Origin: Phreatobacter sp.
GTDB taxonomy: Bacteria; Pseudomonadota; Alphaproteobacteria; Rhizobiales; Phreatobacteraceae
Assembly: GCF_016793595.1 (NCBI RefSeq)
Contig: NZ_JAEULY010000009.1
Location: 434,001 to 498,000 of the forward strand
Length of the DNA stretch: 64,000 nucleotides
Direction: 5' to 3'
Numbering within the stretch: the first letter of the stretch is position 1; the number at the start of each line of letters is the position of its first letter. Both the position numbers and the translations under genes were made by a program. Of this stretch, positions 1 to 8,380 are shown in pieces. The notes beneath the pieces are model-generated. The model was not told the origin of the DNA. It did not search any database and worked only from the letters and a program-made list of their open reading frames with translations.

Positions 1-1
1 C

Positions 2-49
2 GAGATGAGCCCGCACCCGATCGAGTACGACATGTACTACTCGGTCTGA
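2..49 (+). CDS. glnA: Glutamine synthetase type I, C-terminal end (partial)
   Basis: Only the last 15 codons and the TGA stop are in the window. They encode EMSPHPIEYDMYYSV. This is the near-invariant C-terminus of type I glutamine synthetases, which end in a TPHPxEFxLYYSV-like string in the enterobacterial enzyme. The enzyme condenses ammonia with glutamate using ATP in the cytoplasm and is the entry point of nitrogen assimilation. The adenylylation site and catalytic residues lie outside the window, so only the identity of the tail is supported. Two hairpins follow it, the second a good terminator. Confidence 0.85.
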   Translation, partial: EMSPHPIEYDMYYSV

Positions 50-56
50 TCCGGAC

Positions 57-82
57 GGGGCGGACCGGACATGGTCCGCCCC
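57..82 (+). repeat. 10-bp perfect inverted repeat behind glnA
   Basis: GGGGCGGACC (57-66) and GGTCCGCCCC (73-82) form a ten base pair stem with a six-base loop starting 7 bases after the glnA stop. No T-run follows, so it is more likely a 3'-end stabilising structure or a Rho-associated end than an intrinsic terminator. Confidence 0.6.
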
Positions 83-151
83 TACTCCCGGCTCCTGGCC
101 AGGAATTCAGACTTCCTCCCAACCGCGTGGCAATGCGCGGTCACCTTCGGA

Positions 152-175
152 ACGGGCGCTTCGGCGCCCGTTTTT
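152..175 (+). terminator. Intrinsic terminator downstream of glnA
   Basis: ACGGGCGC (152-159), tetraloop TTCG and GCGCCCGT (164-171) are followed by a run of T residues (171-175). The orientation fits transcription from glnA. The small gene that follows is on the other strand and ends before this point. Confidence 0.85.
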
Positions 176-218
176 CTGTCCGCTGTTCGGGATCTGCGAG
201 AACGCGCCAGTCAGGCGC

Positions 219-431
219 TCACAACACCAGGAAGGCCGCCGCCAGCGCGCCGGTGATCGCCCACGCACCGATGCGGCCGAGCGTCCAGGACGGGTCCTTC
301 TCGTCACCTGGAAGGACAAGCCCCGTTTCTTCCGGGTCGATGCAGCCGAGGGCGATTCCCGCCCGCTCAGCGGCCCGCATGAGCTTTGCCATGTCGGCTT
401 CGACAGTGGCCAGTCCGAGCACTCGGTCCAT
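219..431 (-). CDS. Small protein with one C-terminal membrane segment, unknown function
   Basis: A 70-residue reading frame starts at an ATG preceded by GGAG seven bases upstream. The first two thirds are soluble and helix-prone, with acidic residues around positions 36-44. The last roughly 20 residues (IGAWAITGALAAAFLVL) form a single hydrophobic helix ending at the C-terminus, so it would be a tail-anchored inner-membrane protein. Longer in-frame starts exist but lack a ribosome binding site. I do not recognise the family. It stands alone between glnA and the phosphatase gene and runs toward the glnA terminator. Confidence 0.55.
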   Translation of the reverse strand: MDRVLGLATVEADMAKLMRAAERAGIALGCIDPEETGLVLPGDEKDPSWTLGRIGAWAITGALAAAFLVL

Positions 432-657
432 CACGCAACTCCGAACGCCTTGGCTCCCTAAGGTCCGGATGCTAGGCGCCATCCCGTAAACGATGCCTTT
501 AAGTTTCGACAAATCCGGACCATGTCGTCGCCGTGCCGGCGATTGAGCGGCGCTGTGGCATTTCGGTTTCACTTGATGCGCGAGGGTCGTATTTCACCGG
601 CCTGTCGCAATCGACCGGCTAGGGCTAGGGCTAGGCTTTCGCAAACGGACGCCCGCC

Positions 658-2685
658 ATGGCCCAAGACGCAGTTCAACCGCACGCCGCGCATGCGCCGC
701 TGCGCAACAGTTCGCAGACCGCCGAAGAGGCCGAGAATGCCGGGCTGAGCCCGGTCACGGGCGCAACGTTCGGCGACATCGTCGCTGAGCGCTTCAACCG
801 CCGCGACCTGATGCGCGGCCTGCTCGGCGTCGGGGCGATCTCGGCGGCCCTCGGCCCGGCGACGCTCGCCGAAGCACAGCCCGCTGCGGCCAACCCGACG
901 CCGTCCTTTGCCTTCACAGAACTGTCCTCCCAACCAACCGATCGGGCCGAGGTGGCGGAAGGCTATCGCGCCGAGGTGCTGATCCGCTGGGGCGACGCGG
1001 TCCTGCCGGGCGCACAGGCCTTCGACCCGGCGCGGCAGACCGCGGCGTCGCAGGCCCGCCAGTTCGGCTACAACAACGACTATCTGGGCTATTTCCCGAT
1101 GCCCGGCGCGGACAATGGCTCCCGGCACGGGCTTCTCTGCGTCAATCACGAATATACCAACGAGGAACTGATGTTCCCCGGCCTTGGCCGGCAGGATGCC
1201 GGCGGACCGCTCGGCCGTCAGCGCGCCTTCGCCGGCATGACCGCCGAACTCGCCGCCGTCGAGATGATGGCGCATGGCGGCACGGTGCTGGAGGTCCGCC
1301 GCGACGGCGAGACATGGGCCGTGGTGTCGGATTCGCGCTATGCCCGCCGCATCACCGCGCATACCGAAATGGAGATCACCGGCCCTGCCGCCGGCCATCC
1401 CCGCCTGCGGACAGCGGCTGATCCCACCGGCCGCCGGGTCCTCGGCATGCTCAACAACTGCGCCGGCGGACGGACGCCCTGGGGCACCTGGCTGACCTGC
1501 GAGGAGAACGTCAACGGCTATTTCTCGGGACGCCTGCCCGAGGGCCATGCCGAGACCGCCAACTACCGCCGCATGGGCATTCCAGGCCGCTGGATGAACT
1601 GGGGCGACTACGAGGCCCGGTTCGACGTCGCGAAAGAACCCAACGAAGCCAACCGCTTCGGATGGGTCGTCGAGATCGACCCCTTCGACCCGAACTTCAC
1701 GCCGAGGAAGCGCACAGCGCTCGGCCGCTTCAAGCGCGAGGGCGCGGCCGGCATCACCGCGCGGTCGGGCCGGTATGTCCTCTACTCCGGCGATGACGAG
1801 CGCTTCGACTACGTCTATCGCTTCGTCACCGAGGGCCGTGTCTCCGGCGACCGCGCCCGCGACATGACACTGCTCGATTCCGGTGCGCTGTCGGTCGCCC
1901 GCTACAATGCCGACGGCACCGGCGACTGGCTGCCGCTGGTCTTCGGCGAGGGCCCGCTCACACCGGCCAACGGCTTCCACAGCCAGGCCGACGTGGTGAT
2001 CGAGGCGCGCCGGGCCGGCGACCTCCTCGGCGCCACCCGCATGGACCGCCCGGAAGATGTCGAGGCCAATCCGGCCACCGACAAGGTCTATGTCATGCTC
2101 ACCAACAACAACCGCCGCACGACCGAGCAGGTGAACCCGGCCAATCCGCGCGCCGACAACCGCTTCGGTCACATCGTGGAGATGCTGCCCGACAACCGCG
2201 ACCACGCCGCGCCGCGCTTCACCTGGGACATCCTCGTGCGCTGCGGCGACCCGGCGCTGGCCGCGGTCGGCGCAACCTTCAACAGCCGGACCTCCAAGGA
2301 CGGCTGGTTCGGCATGCCCGACAATTGCGCCATCGACGCTGATGGCCGCCTGTGGGTCGCCACCGACGGCAACACGCCCGGCCGCACGCAGCGCAATGAC
2401 GGCGTGTGGGCGATGGAGACCGAGGGCGCCGCGCGCGGCACGTCCAAGCTGTTCTTCAAAACCCCGTTCGGCGCCGAGCTCTGCGGCCCTGAATTCACGC
2501 CGGACGGCGAGACGTTCTTCGTCGCGATTCAGCATCCCGGCGAGACCGATCCCGAGGATCCGAACGCCGCGCCGGCGACCTACGAGAACCCCTCGACCCG
2601 CTGGCCGGACTTCAGGCCGGACATGCCGCCACGACCGTCCATCGTTGCGATCACCCGGCGCGGCGGCGGCAAGATCGGCAGCTAG
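658..2685 (+). CDS. PhoX-family phosphatase (DUF839), Tat-exported
   Basis: The 675-residue protein begins with a cytoplasmic-looking leader of about 45 residues, then a twin-arginine motif NRRDLMRGLLGVGAI and a hydrophobic stretch ending in an AEA-type cleavage site near residue 80. The rest matches the PhoX/DUF839 beta-propeller family: LLCVNHEYTNEE, NNCAGGRTPWGTWLTCEEN and RPEDVEANPATDKVYV are family signatures that supply acidic and Cys positions around the Ca/Fe site. Such enzymes hydrolyse phosphate monoesters in the periplasm, and folding with metal in the cytoplasm explains Tat export. It is monocistronic and convergent with the hydrolase gene next to it. Whether phosphate limitation controls it cannot be told; I saw no clear Pho box. 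Confidence 0.88.
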   Translation: MAQDAVQPHAAHAPLRNSSQTAEEAENAGLSPVTGATFGDIVAERFNRRDLMRGLLGVGAISAALGPATLAEAQPAAANPTPSFAFTELSSQPTDRAEVAEGYRAEVLIRWGDAVLPGAQAFDPARQTAASQARQFGYNNDYLGYFPMPGADNGSRHGLLCVNHEYTNEELMFPGLGRQDAGGPLGRQRAFAGMTAELAAVEMMAHGGTVLEVRRDGETWAVVSDSRYARRITAHTEMEITGPAAGHPRLRTAADPTGRRVLGMLNNCAGGRTPWGTWLTCEENVNGYFSGRLPEGHAETANYRRMGIPGRWMNWGDYEARFDVAKEPNEANRFGWVVEIDPFDPNFTPRKRTALGRFKREGAAGITARSGRYVLYSGDDERFDYVYRFVTEGRVSGDRARDMTLLDSGALSVARYNADGTGDWLPLVFGEGPLTPANGFHSQADVVIEARRAGDLLGATRMDRPEDVEANPATDKVYVMLTNNNRRTTEQVNPANPRADNRFGHIVEMLPDNRDHAAPRFTWDILVRCGDPALAAVGATFNSRTSKDGWFGMPDNCAIDADGRLWVATDGNTPGRTQRNDGVWAMETEGAARGTSKLFFKTPFGAELCGPEFTPDGETFFVAIQHPGETDPEDPNAAPATYENPSTRWPDFRPDMPPRPSIVAITRRGGGKIGS

Positions 2686-2686
2686 A

Positions 2687-3505
2687 TCAGGCGAGCGCCA
2701 GCAGCGCACGCGTCAGAGCGCCGTCGCGCGTTCGCATCTCGTCGAGGATCGAGAAGTGGTCGGCGCGGGCGATCGGGATCAGGTCGCCGGCAGCCCCCTG
2801 CCTCGCTCGTGCCGCATGCATGGCGTGGGAATTGGCCACCAGCGCGGGCAATTCCTCATCGCCATAGGTGATGGCGAGCGGCTTCATCACCGCCGGCCGC
2901 CTGAGCGGCGACAGGTCGGCGATCTCGGTCATGGTCAGTTTCAGCTTCTCGTCGAGATAGGTGTCACGCAGCGGCGCCAGTTCGAACAGGCCGGAAATCG
3001 CGAGCCCCGCTCGCACCCCCGGATGCGACAGAGCCATGGCCGCGAGGTGCCCGCCGGCCGACCATCCCGACACGATCAGCGGGCCGGCAACGCCGTGGCG
3101 CACGCCGCTGGCCGTCAGCCAGTCCAGCGCCGCACCGCACTCGGCGACGATGTCGGAGAGCGACGCGTCAGGCGCCAGCGTGTAGCCGGGAATGGCCACC
3201 GACCAGCCATGCGCCGTAACGCCCTCGCCCAGCACGGCGAACATGTCGCGCGAATTCCGCATCCAGTAGCCGCCGTGGAAATAGACGAGGCAGGGCGCGT
3301 CGGGGCTGACGCCGGGAAAGAGGTCGATCCTGTTCCGCTCGCGCGGGCCGTAAGGCAGATCCATCGTCGCGGCATGGCGGGCACGGATGGCTGCGGACTC
3401 CTCCGTCCAGCGCGCGAATTTCTCGCCCCATCCCGGCACCGCCTGCCCGTTATTGTAGGCGGCGTCGCGGAGATCCTGCGGAACTGGCGATACATCGATG
3501 GGCAT
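2687..3505 (-). CDS. Alpha/beta hydrolase, arylformamidase-like
   Basis: About 272 residues. The HGGYW oxyanion-hole motif (near residue 68) and the nucleophile elbow GWSAGGH are the hallmarks of the arylformamidase/esterase branch of the alpha/beta hydrolase fold. The acid should be in the ITYGDEE segment and the His in RADHFSIL near the C-terminus, completing a Ser-Asp-His triad. Arylformamidases cleave N-formylkynurenine, but there are no other tryptophan-catabolism genes here, so the substrate is open. I chose the ATG at 3505 because the sequence from MPIDVSPV onward is protein-like; an in-frame start at 3586 would overlap the divergent VOC gene. Its stop lies two bases from the phosphatase stop. 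Confidence 0.85.
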   Translation of the reverse strand: MPIDVSPVPQDLRDAAYNNGQAVPGWGEKFARWTEESAAIRARHAATMDLPYGPRERNRIDLFPGVSPDAPCLVYFHGGYWMRNSRDMFAVLGEGVTAHGWSVAIPGYTLAPDASLSDIVAECGAALDWLTASGVRHGVAGPLIVSGWSAGGHLAAMALSHPGVRAGLAISGLFELAPLRDTYLDEKLKLTMTEIADLSPLRRPAVMKPLAITYGDEELPALVANSHAMHAARARQGAAGDLIPIARADHFSILDEMRTRDGALTRALLALA

Positions 3506-3599
3506 ATCGGAACCTGGCTGCTGACACGGCGGTCGCATCGCCAGACTAAGCTCATGCGCAGCCGCCGTGGACCCCTGCCCGCTCATGAGGAACGCCCCG

Positions 3600-3992
3600 A
3601 TGACGCAAGCCTCCTTCGCCGCGAAAGACCATCCGATCGTCTCGCCCTATGTCATGACGAAGGGTGCCGGCGCCCTCATCGACTTCCTGCAGCGGATATT
3701 CGGCGCCGAGGTAATGATGAACCTGCCGCGCGAAGACGGCTCGGTCCTTCATGCATCGCTCAGGATCGGCGACAGTGTCGTGATGATCGCCGACGCGACA
3801 GCCGAATTCCCGGCCCTTCCGGTCTGGCTTCACGTCTATGTGCCGGATGTCGACGCGACCTACGCCAGCGCCCTCGCGGCTGGCGCGACCAGCGCGCAGG
3901 AGCCCTCCGAGAAGGGTGACGGCGACCGGCGCGGCGGCTTTACCGACGCCTCCGGCAATACCTGGTGGATCGCCACCCATGTCGGGCGCTGA
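3600..3992 (+). CDS. VOC (glyoxalase/bleomycin-resistance) superfamily protein, PhnB-like
   Basis: A 130-residue protein with the paired beta-alpha-beta-beta-beta layout of the VOC fold: an N-terminal IVSPYVMTKGAGALIDFLQ unit and a second unit from VWLHVYVPDVDATYASAL to the end, with the closing FTDASGNTWWIATH typical of this superfamily. Members are dioxygenases, isomerases or binding proteins; nothing in the sequence fixes the substrate. The start at 3600 is preceded by GAGGAA at good spacing. The longer in-frame start at 3567 has no such site. Confidence 0.83.
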   Translation: MTQASFAAKDHPIVSPYVMTKGAGALIDFLQRIFGAEVMMNLPREDGSVLHASLRIGDSVVMIADATAEFPALPVWLHVYVPDVDATYASALAAGATSAQEPSEKGDGDRRGGFTDASGNTWWIATHVGR

Positions 3993-4002
3993 CGCCGCCC
4001 CA

Positions 4003-4033
4003 AAACGAAAAAGCCGGGCGCGAGGCCCGGCTT
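4003..4033 (-). terminator. Intrinsic terminator of the rplM-rpsI operon
   Basis: Read on the minus strand, AAGCCGGGC, a five-base loop and GCCCGGCTT are followed by TTTTCGTTTT. The hairpin begins 25 bases beyond the rpsI stop. The opposite strand has no matching T-run, so it serves the ribosomal operon rather than the VOC gene. Confidence 0.88.
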
Positions 4034-4058
4034 CTCCGATAAGTCGATCTGAAGGCGA

Positions 4059-4535
4059 TCAGCGCTTCGAGAACTGGAAGGAACGACGGGCCTTGGCCTT
4101 GCCGTACTTCTTGCGCTCGACCACGCGGCTGTCGCGGGTCAGGAAGCCGCCGCGCTTCAGCGCGCCGCGCAGGTCCGGCTCGTAATAGGTCAGAGCCTTG
4201 GAGATGCCGTGGCGCACCGCGCCGGCCTGACCCGAAAGTCCGCCGCCGGCGACCGTGACGTTGATGTCGTACTGCGTGTCGCGGCCGACGAGGACCAGCG
4301 GCTGCTTCAGCAGCATGCGCAGCACCGGACGGGCGAAGTAAACTTCGAGCGTGCGGTCGTTGACGGTGATCTTGCCGGAGCCGGGCTTCACCCAGACGCG
4401 GGCGACCGCGTCCTTGCGCTTGCCGGTGGCATAGGCGCGGCCCTGCTTGTCGAGCTTCTGGACGTGCCGGGGCGCATCCGCCGCCGCCGGCTTCAGGGCC
4501 GCAAGGCCCTCGAGGGACGAAACGGTCTCAGCCAT
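4059..4535 (-). CDS. rpsI: 30S ribosomal protein S9
   Basis: 158 residues ending in [11 protein letters not shown], the basic C-terminal tail of S9 that reaches into the P-site of the 30S subunit. The core shows [23 protein letters not shown] and [19 protein letters not shown], both diagnostic for S9. An N-terminal extension of about 35 residues rich in Ala and Glu is usual in alphaproteobacterial S9. It lies two bases downstream of rplM, the conserved two-gene operon in most bacteria, and ends at the terminator near 4030. Confidence 0.97.
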   Translation of the reverse strand: MAETVSSLEGLAALKPAAADAPRHVQKLDKQGRAYATGKRKDAVARVWVKPGSGKITVNDRTLEVYFARPVLRMLLKQPLVLVGRDTQYDINVTVAGGGLSGQAGAVRHGISKALTYYEPDLRGALKRGGFLTRDSRVVERKKYGKAKARRSFQFSKR

Positions 4536-4537
4536 CG

Positions 4538-4999
4538 TCAGGCCCTCACGTTCTTGGTGTTCATGGTGCCGACGTCGAGGACGGTCGGCGACTGGGCCTC
4601 ATGCGGATGCTTGTCGCCGCCATAGACGCGCAGGTTCGACATCTGCTGCCGGCCGAGCGGACCACGCGGGATCATGCGCTCCACGGCCTTCTCGACGATG
4701 CGCTCCGGGAACTTGCCGTCGCGAATGGTCTTCGCGATGCGCTCCTTGATGCCGCCGGGATAGCCGGTGTGGTGGTAGTAGGCCTTCTGTTCCCACTTGC
4801 GGCCGGTGAAAACCACCTTGTCCGCGTTGATGATGATGACATTGTCACCGCAATCGACATGGGGGGTATAGGTGGCCTTGTGCTTGCCGCGCAGGCGCAT
4901 CGCCACGATCGTCGCGAGACGGCCGACAACCAGGCCCTTCGCGTCGATCAGAACCCACTTCTTGTCGACCTCGGCGGGCTTCGCCACATAGGTCTTCAT
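4538..4999 (-). CDS. rplM: 50S ribosomal protein L13
   Basis: 153 residues of typical length. Recognisable segments are [17 protein letters not shown] at the N-terminus, [16 protein letters not shown] and [20 protein letters not shown] near the end. L13 binds 23S rRNA early in 50S assembly. First gene of the rplM-rpsI operon; the AT-rich region upstream (about 5010-5165) is the likely promoter and leader. Confidence 0.97.
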   Translation of the reverse strand: MKTYVAKPAEVDKKWVLIDAKGLVVGRLATIVAMRLRGKHKATYTPHVDCGDNVIIINADKVVFTGRKWEQKAYYHHTGYPGGIKERIAKTIRDGKFPERIVEKAVERMIPRGPLGRQQMSNLRVYGGDKHPHEAQSPTVLDVGTMNTKNVRA

Positions 5000-5110
5000 G
5001 GTTGTGTCTTCCGGTTTTGGAGAATTCCGAGCGGCGAACCGGAACCGGCAGCCGCGTCGGGAAGGGCTATAGGCGAGCGCCTGCCGCGCGTCAATGCGAG
5101 TTTCGGCGAT

Positions 5111-5158
5111 ATTTTATAGCTATTTCAATGGCTTATAAAATAGGTATTTTGATACCCT
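5111..5158 (-). promoter_or_regulatory. AT-rich double inverted repeat upstream of rplM
   Basis: In an otherwise GC-rich sequence, 5105-5165 is strongly AT-rich. It holds ATTTTATA (5111-5118) and TATAAAAT (5134-5141) as an eight-base inverted pair. Next to it is a second imperfect palindrome, TAGGTAT / ATACCCTA (about 5141-5158). The site is between the end of the glutathione transferase gene and rplM, both on the minus strand. It can be the rplM promoter region, a leader structure, or the weak terminator of the upstream gene. I could not assign clear -35 and -10 boxes. Confidence 0.45.
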
Positions 5159-5203
5159 AAAATTACCGCCGTTTTCGCAAGCACTTGCCGCGGCCCGTCG
5201 GGC

Positions 5204-5908
5204 CTACGGCCGCTTTGGAATCTCCAGGCCACGCTGCACCGCCGGCCGCGCGAGGCAGCGTTCCAGCCAGGCCGGAACCTCCTTCAGCTTGCCGTACTCG
5301 ACGAGATCGCCCGCGCCATAGAAGCCGACGATATTGCGCACCCAGCCGAGCAGCGAAATGTCGGCAATGGTGAAGTCGTCGCCCATGATGAATCTGCGCC
5401 CGGCAAGCCGCGTCTCCAGCACGCCGAGCAGGCGCTTCGATTCCGCCACATAGCGCTGCAGGGGGCGCTTGTCCTCGTATTCACGGCCGGCGAATTTGTG
5501 GAAGAAGCCGACCTGCCCGAACATCGGACCGACAGAGGCCATCTGGAAGAACACCCACTGGATCGTCTCGATCCGCCGCGCCGGATCGGCGGGGATCAGT
5601 TTGCCGGTCTTCTCGGCGAGATAGAGGAGGATCGCCCCCGACTCGAACAGGCCGAGTGGCTTTCCGCCGGGGCCATCAGGATCGATGATCGCTGGGATCT
5701 TGCCGTTCGGGTTGAGTGACAGGAATTCCGGACCCCAGGTCTCGTTCTGACCGATATTGATCGTGTGCGGCTCGTAGGGGAGCCCGGTTTCCTCCAGCAT
5801 GATCGAGACTTTCACGCCGTTCGGGGTGGGCAGCGAATAGAGCTGGATGCGGTCGGGATGCTCAGCCGGCCAGCGGCGGGTGATCGGAAAGGCGGACAGA
5901 TCGGTCAT
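5204..5908 (-). CDS. Glutathione S-transferase, YghU/Nu-class-like
   Basis: 234 residues. The N-terminal thioredoxin-like half has LYSLPTPNGVKVSIMLEETGLPYEPHTINI and LNPNGKIPAIIDPD, and the glutathione-gamma-Glu contact is in LFESGAILLYLAEKTGKL. The helical C-terminal half includes the GDDFTIADISLLGWV capping motif. The TxNGxKV segment is characteristic of the YghU/YfcG (Nu-class) enzymes, which often have disulfide-bond reductase activity on glutathione disulfide. The start at 5908 follows CAGGAG at good spacing; an in-frame extension to 6028 is not protein-like. Divergent from the acyl-CoA synthetase gene with 227 bases between them that I could not resolve into promoters. Confidence 0.88.
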   Translation of the reverse strand: MTDLSAFPITRRWPAEHPDRIQLYSLPTPNGVKVSIMLEETGLPYEPHTINIGQNETWGPEFLSLNPNGKIPAIIDPDGPGGKPLGLFESGAILLYLAEKTGKLIPADPARRIETIQWVFFQMASVGPMFGQVGFFHKFAGREYEDKRPLQRYVAESKRLLGVLETRLAGRRFIMGDDFTIADISLLGWVRNIVGFYGAGDLVEYGKLKEVPAWLERCLARPAVQRGLEIPKRP

Positions 5909-6135
5909 GGATGCTCCTGATCGGCCGGTCGCGACGGCCGCCGGGGACAGATGGGCAGCGCCACCCCGCGAACAAGGTGTGATTTGGCAACAGGCCGCCT
6001 GCGTCGCGCGCAGGCCACGGACCCACACAACCTCTCTCCGGAACGGCCGTGTTGAGCCGCCCGCGGCGCTTGCTAGGCTGATCGCTGACCAAGAAGCGGC
6101 CGAACCGCCCGACCATCTTCAAGGGGAAATGCCAG

Positions 6136-7728
6136 ATGCCGATGCCGACCCTCGCGCCGGGCCATGCCGGCCCCTTCGCCGGACTGGACGTGCCCTGGCT
6201 TCTCAGGTTGCGCGCGGAGACCCGACGCGATCATCCGTTCATCGTCTGGGCGCCGTTCGAGCGCCCGTCCGTCACCCTCACCTACGCCGCCTTCCATGCT
6301 CGCGTCGGCGCGCTTGCGGCGGGTCTTGCAAGACGCGGCGTGAAACCGGGCGAGTTCGTGCTGATCCATCTCGACAACTGCCTCGAGGCGCTTCTTGCCT
6401 GGTATGCCTGCGTCGAGCTCGGCGCGGTGGCCGTCACGACGAATACGCGTTCGGCCGGGCCGGAAGTCGCCTATTTCGCTGAGCATTGCGGCGCGGTCGC
6501 CGCCATCACCCAGCCGGCCTATGCCGGTATCGTCGCCGCCAACTGCCCGGCGCTCCGCTGGCTGGCGGTCACCGACAATGACGGCGGCGAACCTGCGCCC
6601 GACGCGCGGCTGCCGGAGAAGGCGGATCGGTTCGACGCCCTGTTCGCCGAGGCGGGCGACCGTCCGCGCCGGCAGCACGACCCGCTCTGGCCATGCAGCG
6701 TCCAGTACACATCCGGCACCACGGCGCGGCCGAAAGCCGTGCTCTGGACCCACGCCAACGCGCTCTGGGGCGCCAAGATCAACGCCGCCCACGAAGACCT
6801 CAGGCCGGACGACATCCACCTCGTCCACCTGCCGCTGTTCCACACCAACGCGCTGGCCTATTCGGTTCTGGCGACGCTGTGGGTCGGTGGAACGGCGGTC
6901 ATCCAGCCGCGCTTTTCGGCGAGCCGCTTCTGGTCGACCGCCGCCGAGCACCGCTGCACCTGGACCTCCGTCGTACCCTTCTGCGTGCGCGCGCTGATGG
7001 AACGCGACATCCCCAAGCAGCACACGTTCCGCCTCTGGGGCAGCGCGGTCTCCGCGCCGCCGACCGACGCGCGATTCGGCATCAGGACCATCGGCTGGTG
7101 GGGCATGACCGAAACCATCACCCACGGCATCGTCGGCGAGCTGCACCAGCCGAACACGCCGATGGCCATCGGCCGTGCCGCACCCGAATACGAGATCCGC
7201 GTGGTGGATGCCGACGGTTCGCCGACTCCGCCCGGCGGCACCGGCCATCTGCTGATCCGCGGCATTCCCGGCCTGTCGCTGTTCAAGGAATATCTGTTCA
7301 ACGAAAAGGCCATGCACGAGAGCTTCGACGAGTACGGCTATTTCATCACCGGCGACCGAGTGATGCTGCTGGACAACGGCTTCATCCGCTTCGCCGACCG
7401 CGACAAGGACATGCTGAAGGTCGGCGGGGAGAATGTCGCGGCCTCGGAGATCGAGCAGACCATCGTGCAGGTCGCGGGCGTGCGCGAGGTCGCCGTCGTC
7501 GCCAGGAAGCACCCGATGCTGGACGAGGTGCCCGTTGCCTTCATCATCCCGCAGGGTGGTCTCGACGGCGCGCCGCCCGGCTTCGCCGACACGGTCCTCG
7601 CCGCTTGCCGCTCCGCCCTCGCCGACTTCAAGGTGCCGCGCGAAATCCACCTCGTCGACGACATGCCGCGCTCGACGCTGGAGAAGATCGCCAAGGCGGA
7701 GCTGCGCAAGCGCCTGCAAGAGGCTTGA
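6136..7728 (+). CDS. AMP-dependent acyl-CoA synthetase/ligase
   Basis: 530 residues of the ANL superfamily. The P-loop-like motif YTSGTTARPKAVLWTH (around residue 194) and the A5 motif GWWGMTET are intact. The C-terminal hinge GDRVMLLDNGFIRFADRDKD and the catalytic lysine in the LEKIAKAELRK tail are also present. The enzyme activates a carboxylic acid to its acyl-adenylate and then the CoA thioester. The nearby thioesterase, enoyl-CoA hydratase and CoA-binding protein suggest an acyl-CoA degradation context, but the chain length or aromatic nature of the substrate is not visible. AGGGGA precedes the ATG at 6136; a second ATG six bases on is possible. Confidence 0.9.
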   Translation: MPMPTLAPGHAGPFAGLDVPWLLRLRAETRRDHPFIVWAPFERPSVTLTYAAFHARVGALAAGLARRGVKPGEFVLIHLDNCLEALLAWYACVELGAVAVTTNTRSAGPEVAYFAEHCGAVAAITQPAYAGIVAANCPALRWLAVTDNDGGEPAPDARLPEKADRFDALFAEAGDRPRRQHDPLWPCSVQYTSGTTARPKAVLWTHANALWGAKINAAHEDLRPDDIHLVHLPLFHTNALAYSVLATLWVGGTAVIQPRFSASRFWSTAAEHRCTWTSVVPFCVRALMERDIPKQHTFRLWGSAVSAPPTDARFGIRTIGWWGMTETITHGIVGELHQPNTPMAIGRAAPEYEIRVVDADGSPTPPGGTGHLLIRGIPGLSLFKEYLFNEKAMHESFDEYGYFITGDRVMLLDNGFIRFADRDKDMLKVGGENVAASEIEQTIVQVAGVREVAVVARKHPMLDEVPVAFIIPQGGLDGAPPGFADTVLAACRSALADFKVPREIHLVDDMPRSTLEKIAKAELRKRLQEA

Positions 7729-7778
7729 AAGCCGCCGGTCCGAAGGAAAGGAGTGGGACGCTTGCGTTCAGGTCGCGA

Positions 7779-7801
7779 ATGCCCGGCACAAGGCCGGGCA
7801 T
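7779..7801. repeat. Perfect 9-bp palindromic hairpin between convergent genes
   Basis: ATGCCCGGC (7779-7787) and GCCGGGCAT (7793-7801) enclose a five-base loop in the gap between the synthetase and thioesterase stops. The CCGGGCATGAC-type core resembles palindromic intergenic repeats that are scattered in many Rhizobiales genomes. It may act as a bidirectional transcript end, although no T-run is present. Confidence 0.55.
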
Positions 7802-7835
7802 GACGTTGAGGGTCCGCAACGATCCTGGGATCTCG

Positions 7836-8285
7836 TCAGCGCTCCGGCGGGATCGAATAGGTGCCGGTCGCATGGGCGACCAGTTCCTCCGCCTCACCAT
7901 CCGACCAGATCGAAACCTCGCCGACCGCCAATCGCTTGCCGAGCTTCATCAGCCGGCATTCGGCGATCAGGTCGCGCTGCGCCGGCTTCTTCAGGAAGTT
8001 GATGTTGAGGTTGGTGGTCACCGCCAGCGCCACCGGACCGATCGAGGCAAGGATCGCCACATAGAGCCCGGTATCGGCCAGCGTCATCATGGTCGGGCCG
8101 GAAATCGTGCCGCCCGGCCGGAGCTGGCGGGCGTCGTAGCGGCAGCGCATGCGCGCGAAGCGGTGGCCGACGGTCTCGACATGATAGAGCTTGCCTGCCC
8201 CGAACACCTGCGGAAATTCGCGTTCGAGGAACGTCTCCATCGCCTCCGTCGTCATTTTCGGGGGTATCGTCTGCGCGTCGGACAT
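7836..8285 (-). CDS. PaaI-family hotdog-fold thioesterase
   Basis: 149 residues. RPGGTISGPTMMTLADTGLYVAI gives the hotdog helix with the conserved Gly/Asp pair used to attack acyl-CoA thioesters, followed by AVTTNLNINFLKKPA and the closing strands with VAHATGTYSIP. These match the PaaI/YbgC-like acyl-CoA thioesterases, which release free acid and CoA and work as tetramers. ATG at 8285 has AGGA upstream; an in-frame TTG nine bases earlier is less likely. It faces the synthetase gene, so the two may have opposing roles on related thioesters. Confidence 0.85.
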   Translation of the reverse strand: MSDAQTIPPKMTTEAMETFLEREFPQVFGAGKLYHVETVGHRFARMRCRYDARQLRPGGTISGPTMMTLADTGLYVAILASIGPVALAVTTNLNINFLKKPAQRDLIAECRLMKLGKRLAVGEVSIWSDGEAEELVAHATGTYSIPPER

Positions 8286-8380
8286 GGCGGCCAATCCTGT
8301 CGCGGCCGTTCGGCCGCCTTGAAGCCGGGAGGTTAGCGGGCCAAGGTCCGGTGCGTCCCTCTTGCGAAAGGCGGATGGAG

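Noticed and set aside
631..2709. A 692-codon open frame on the minus strand across the PhoX gene
   Set aside because: It is the antisense of the phosphatase gene in high-GC sequence; its translation is Arg/Ala/Gly/Val-rich with no domain, while the plus frame has clear family motifs.
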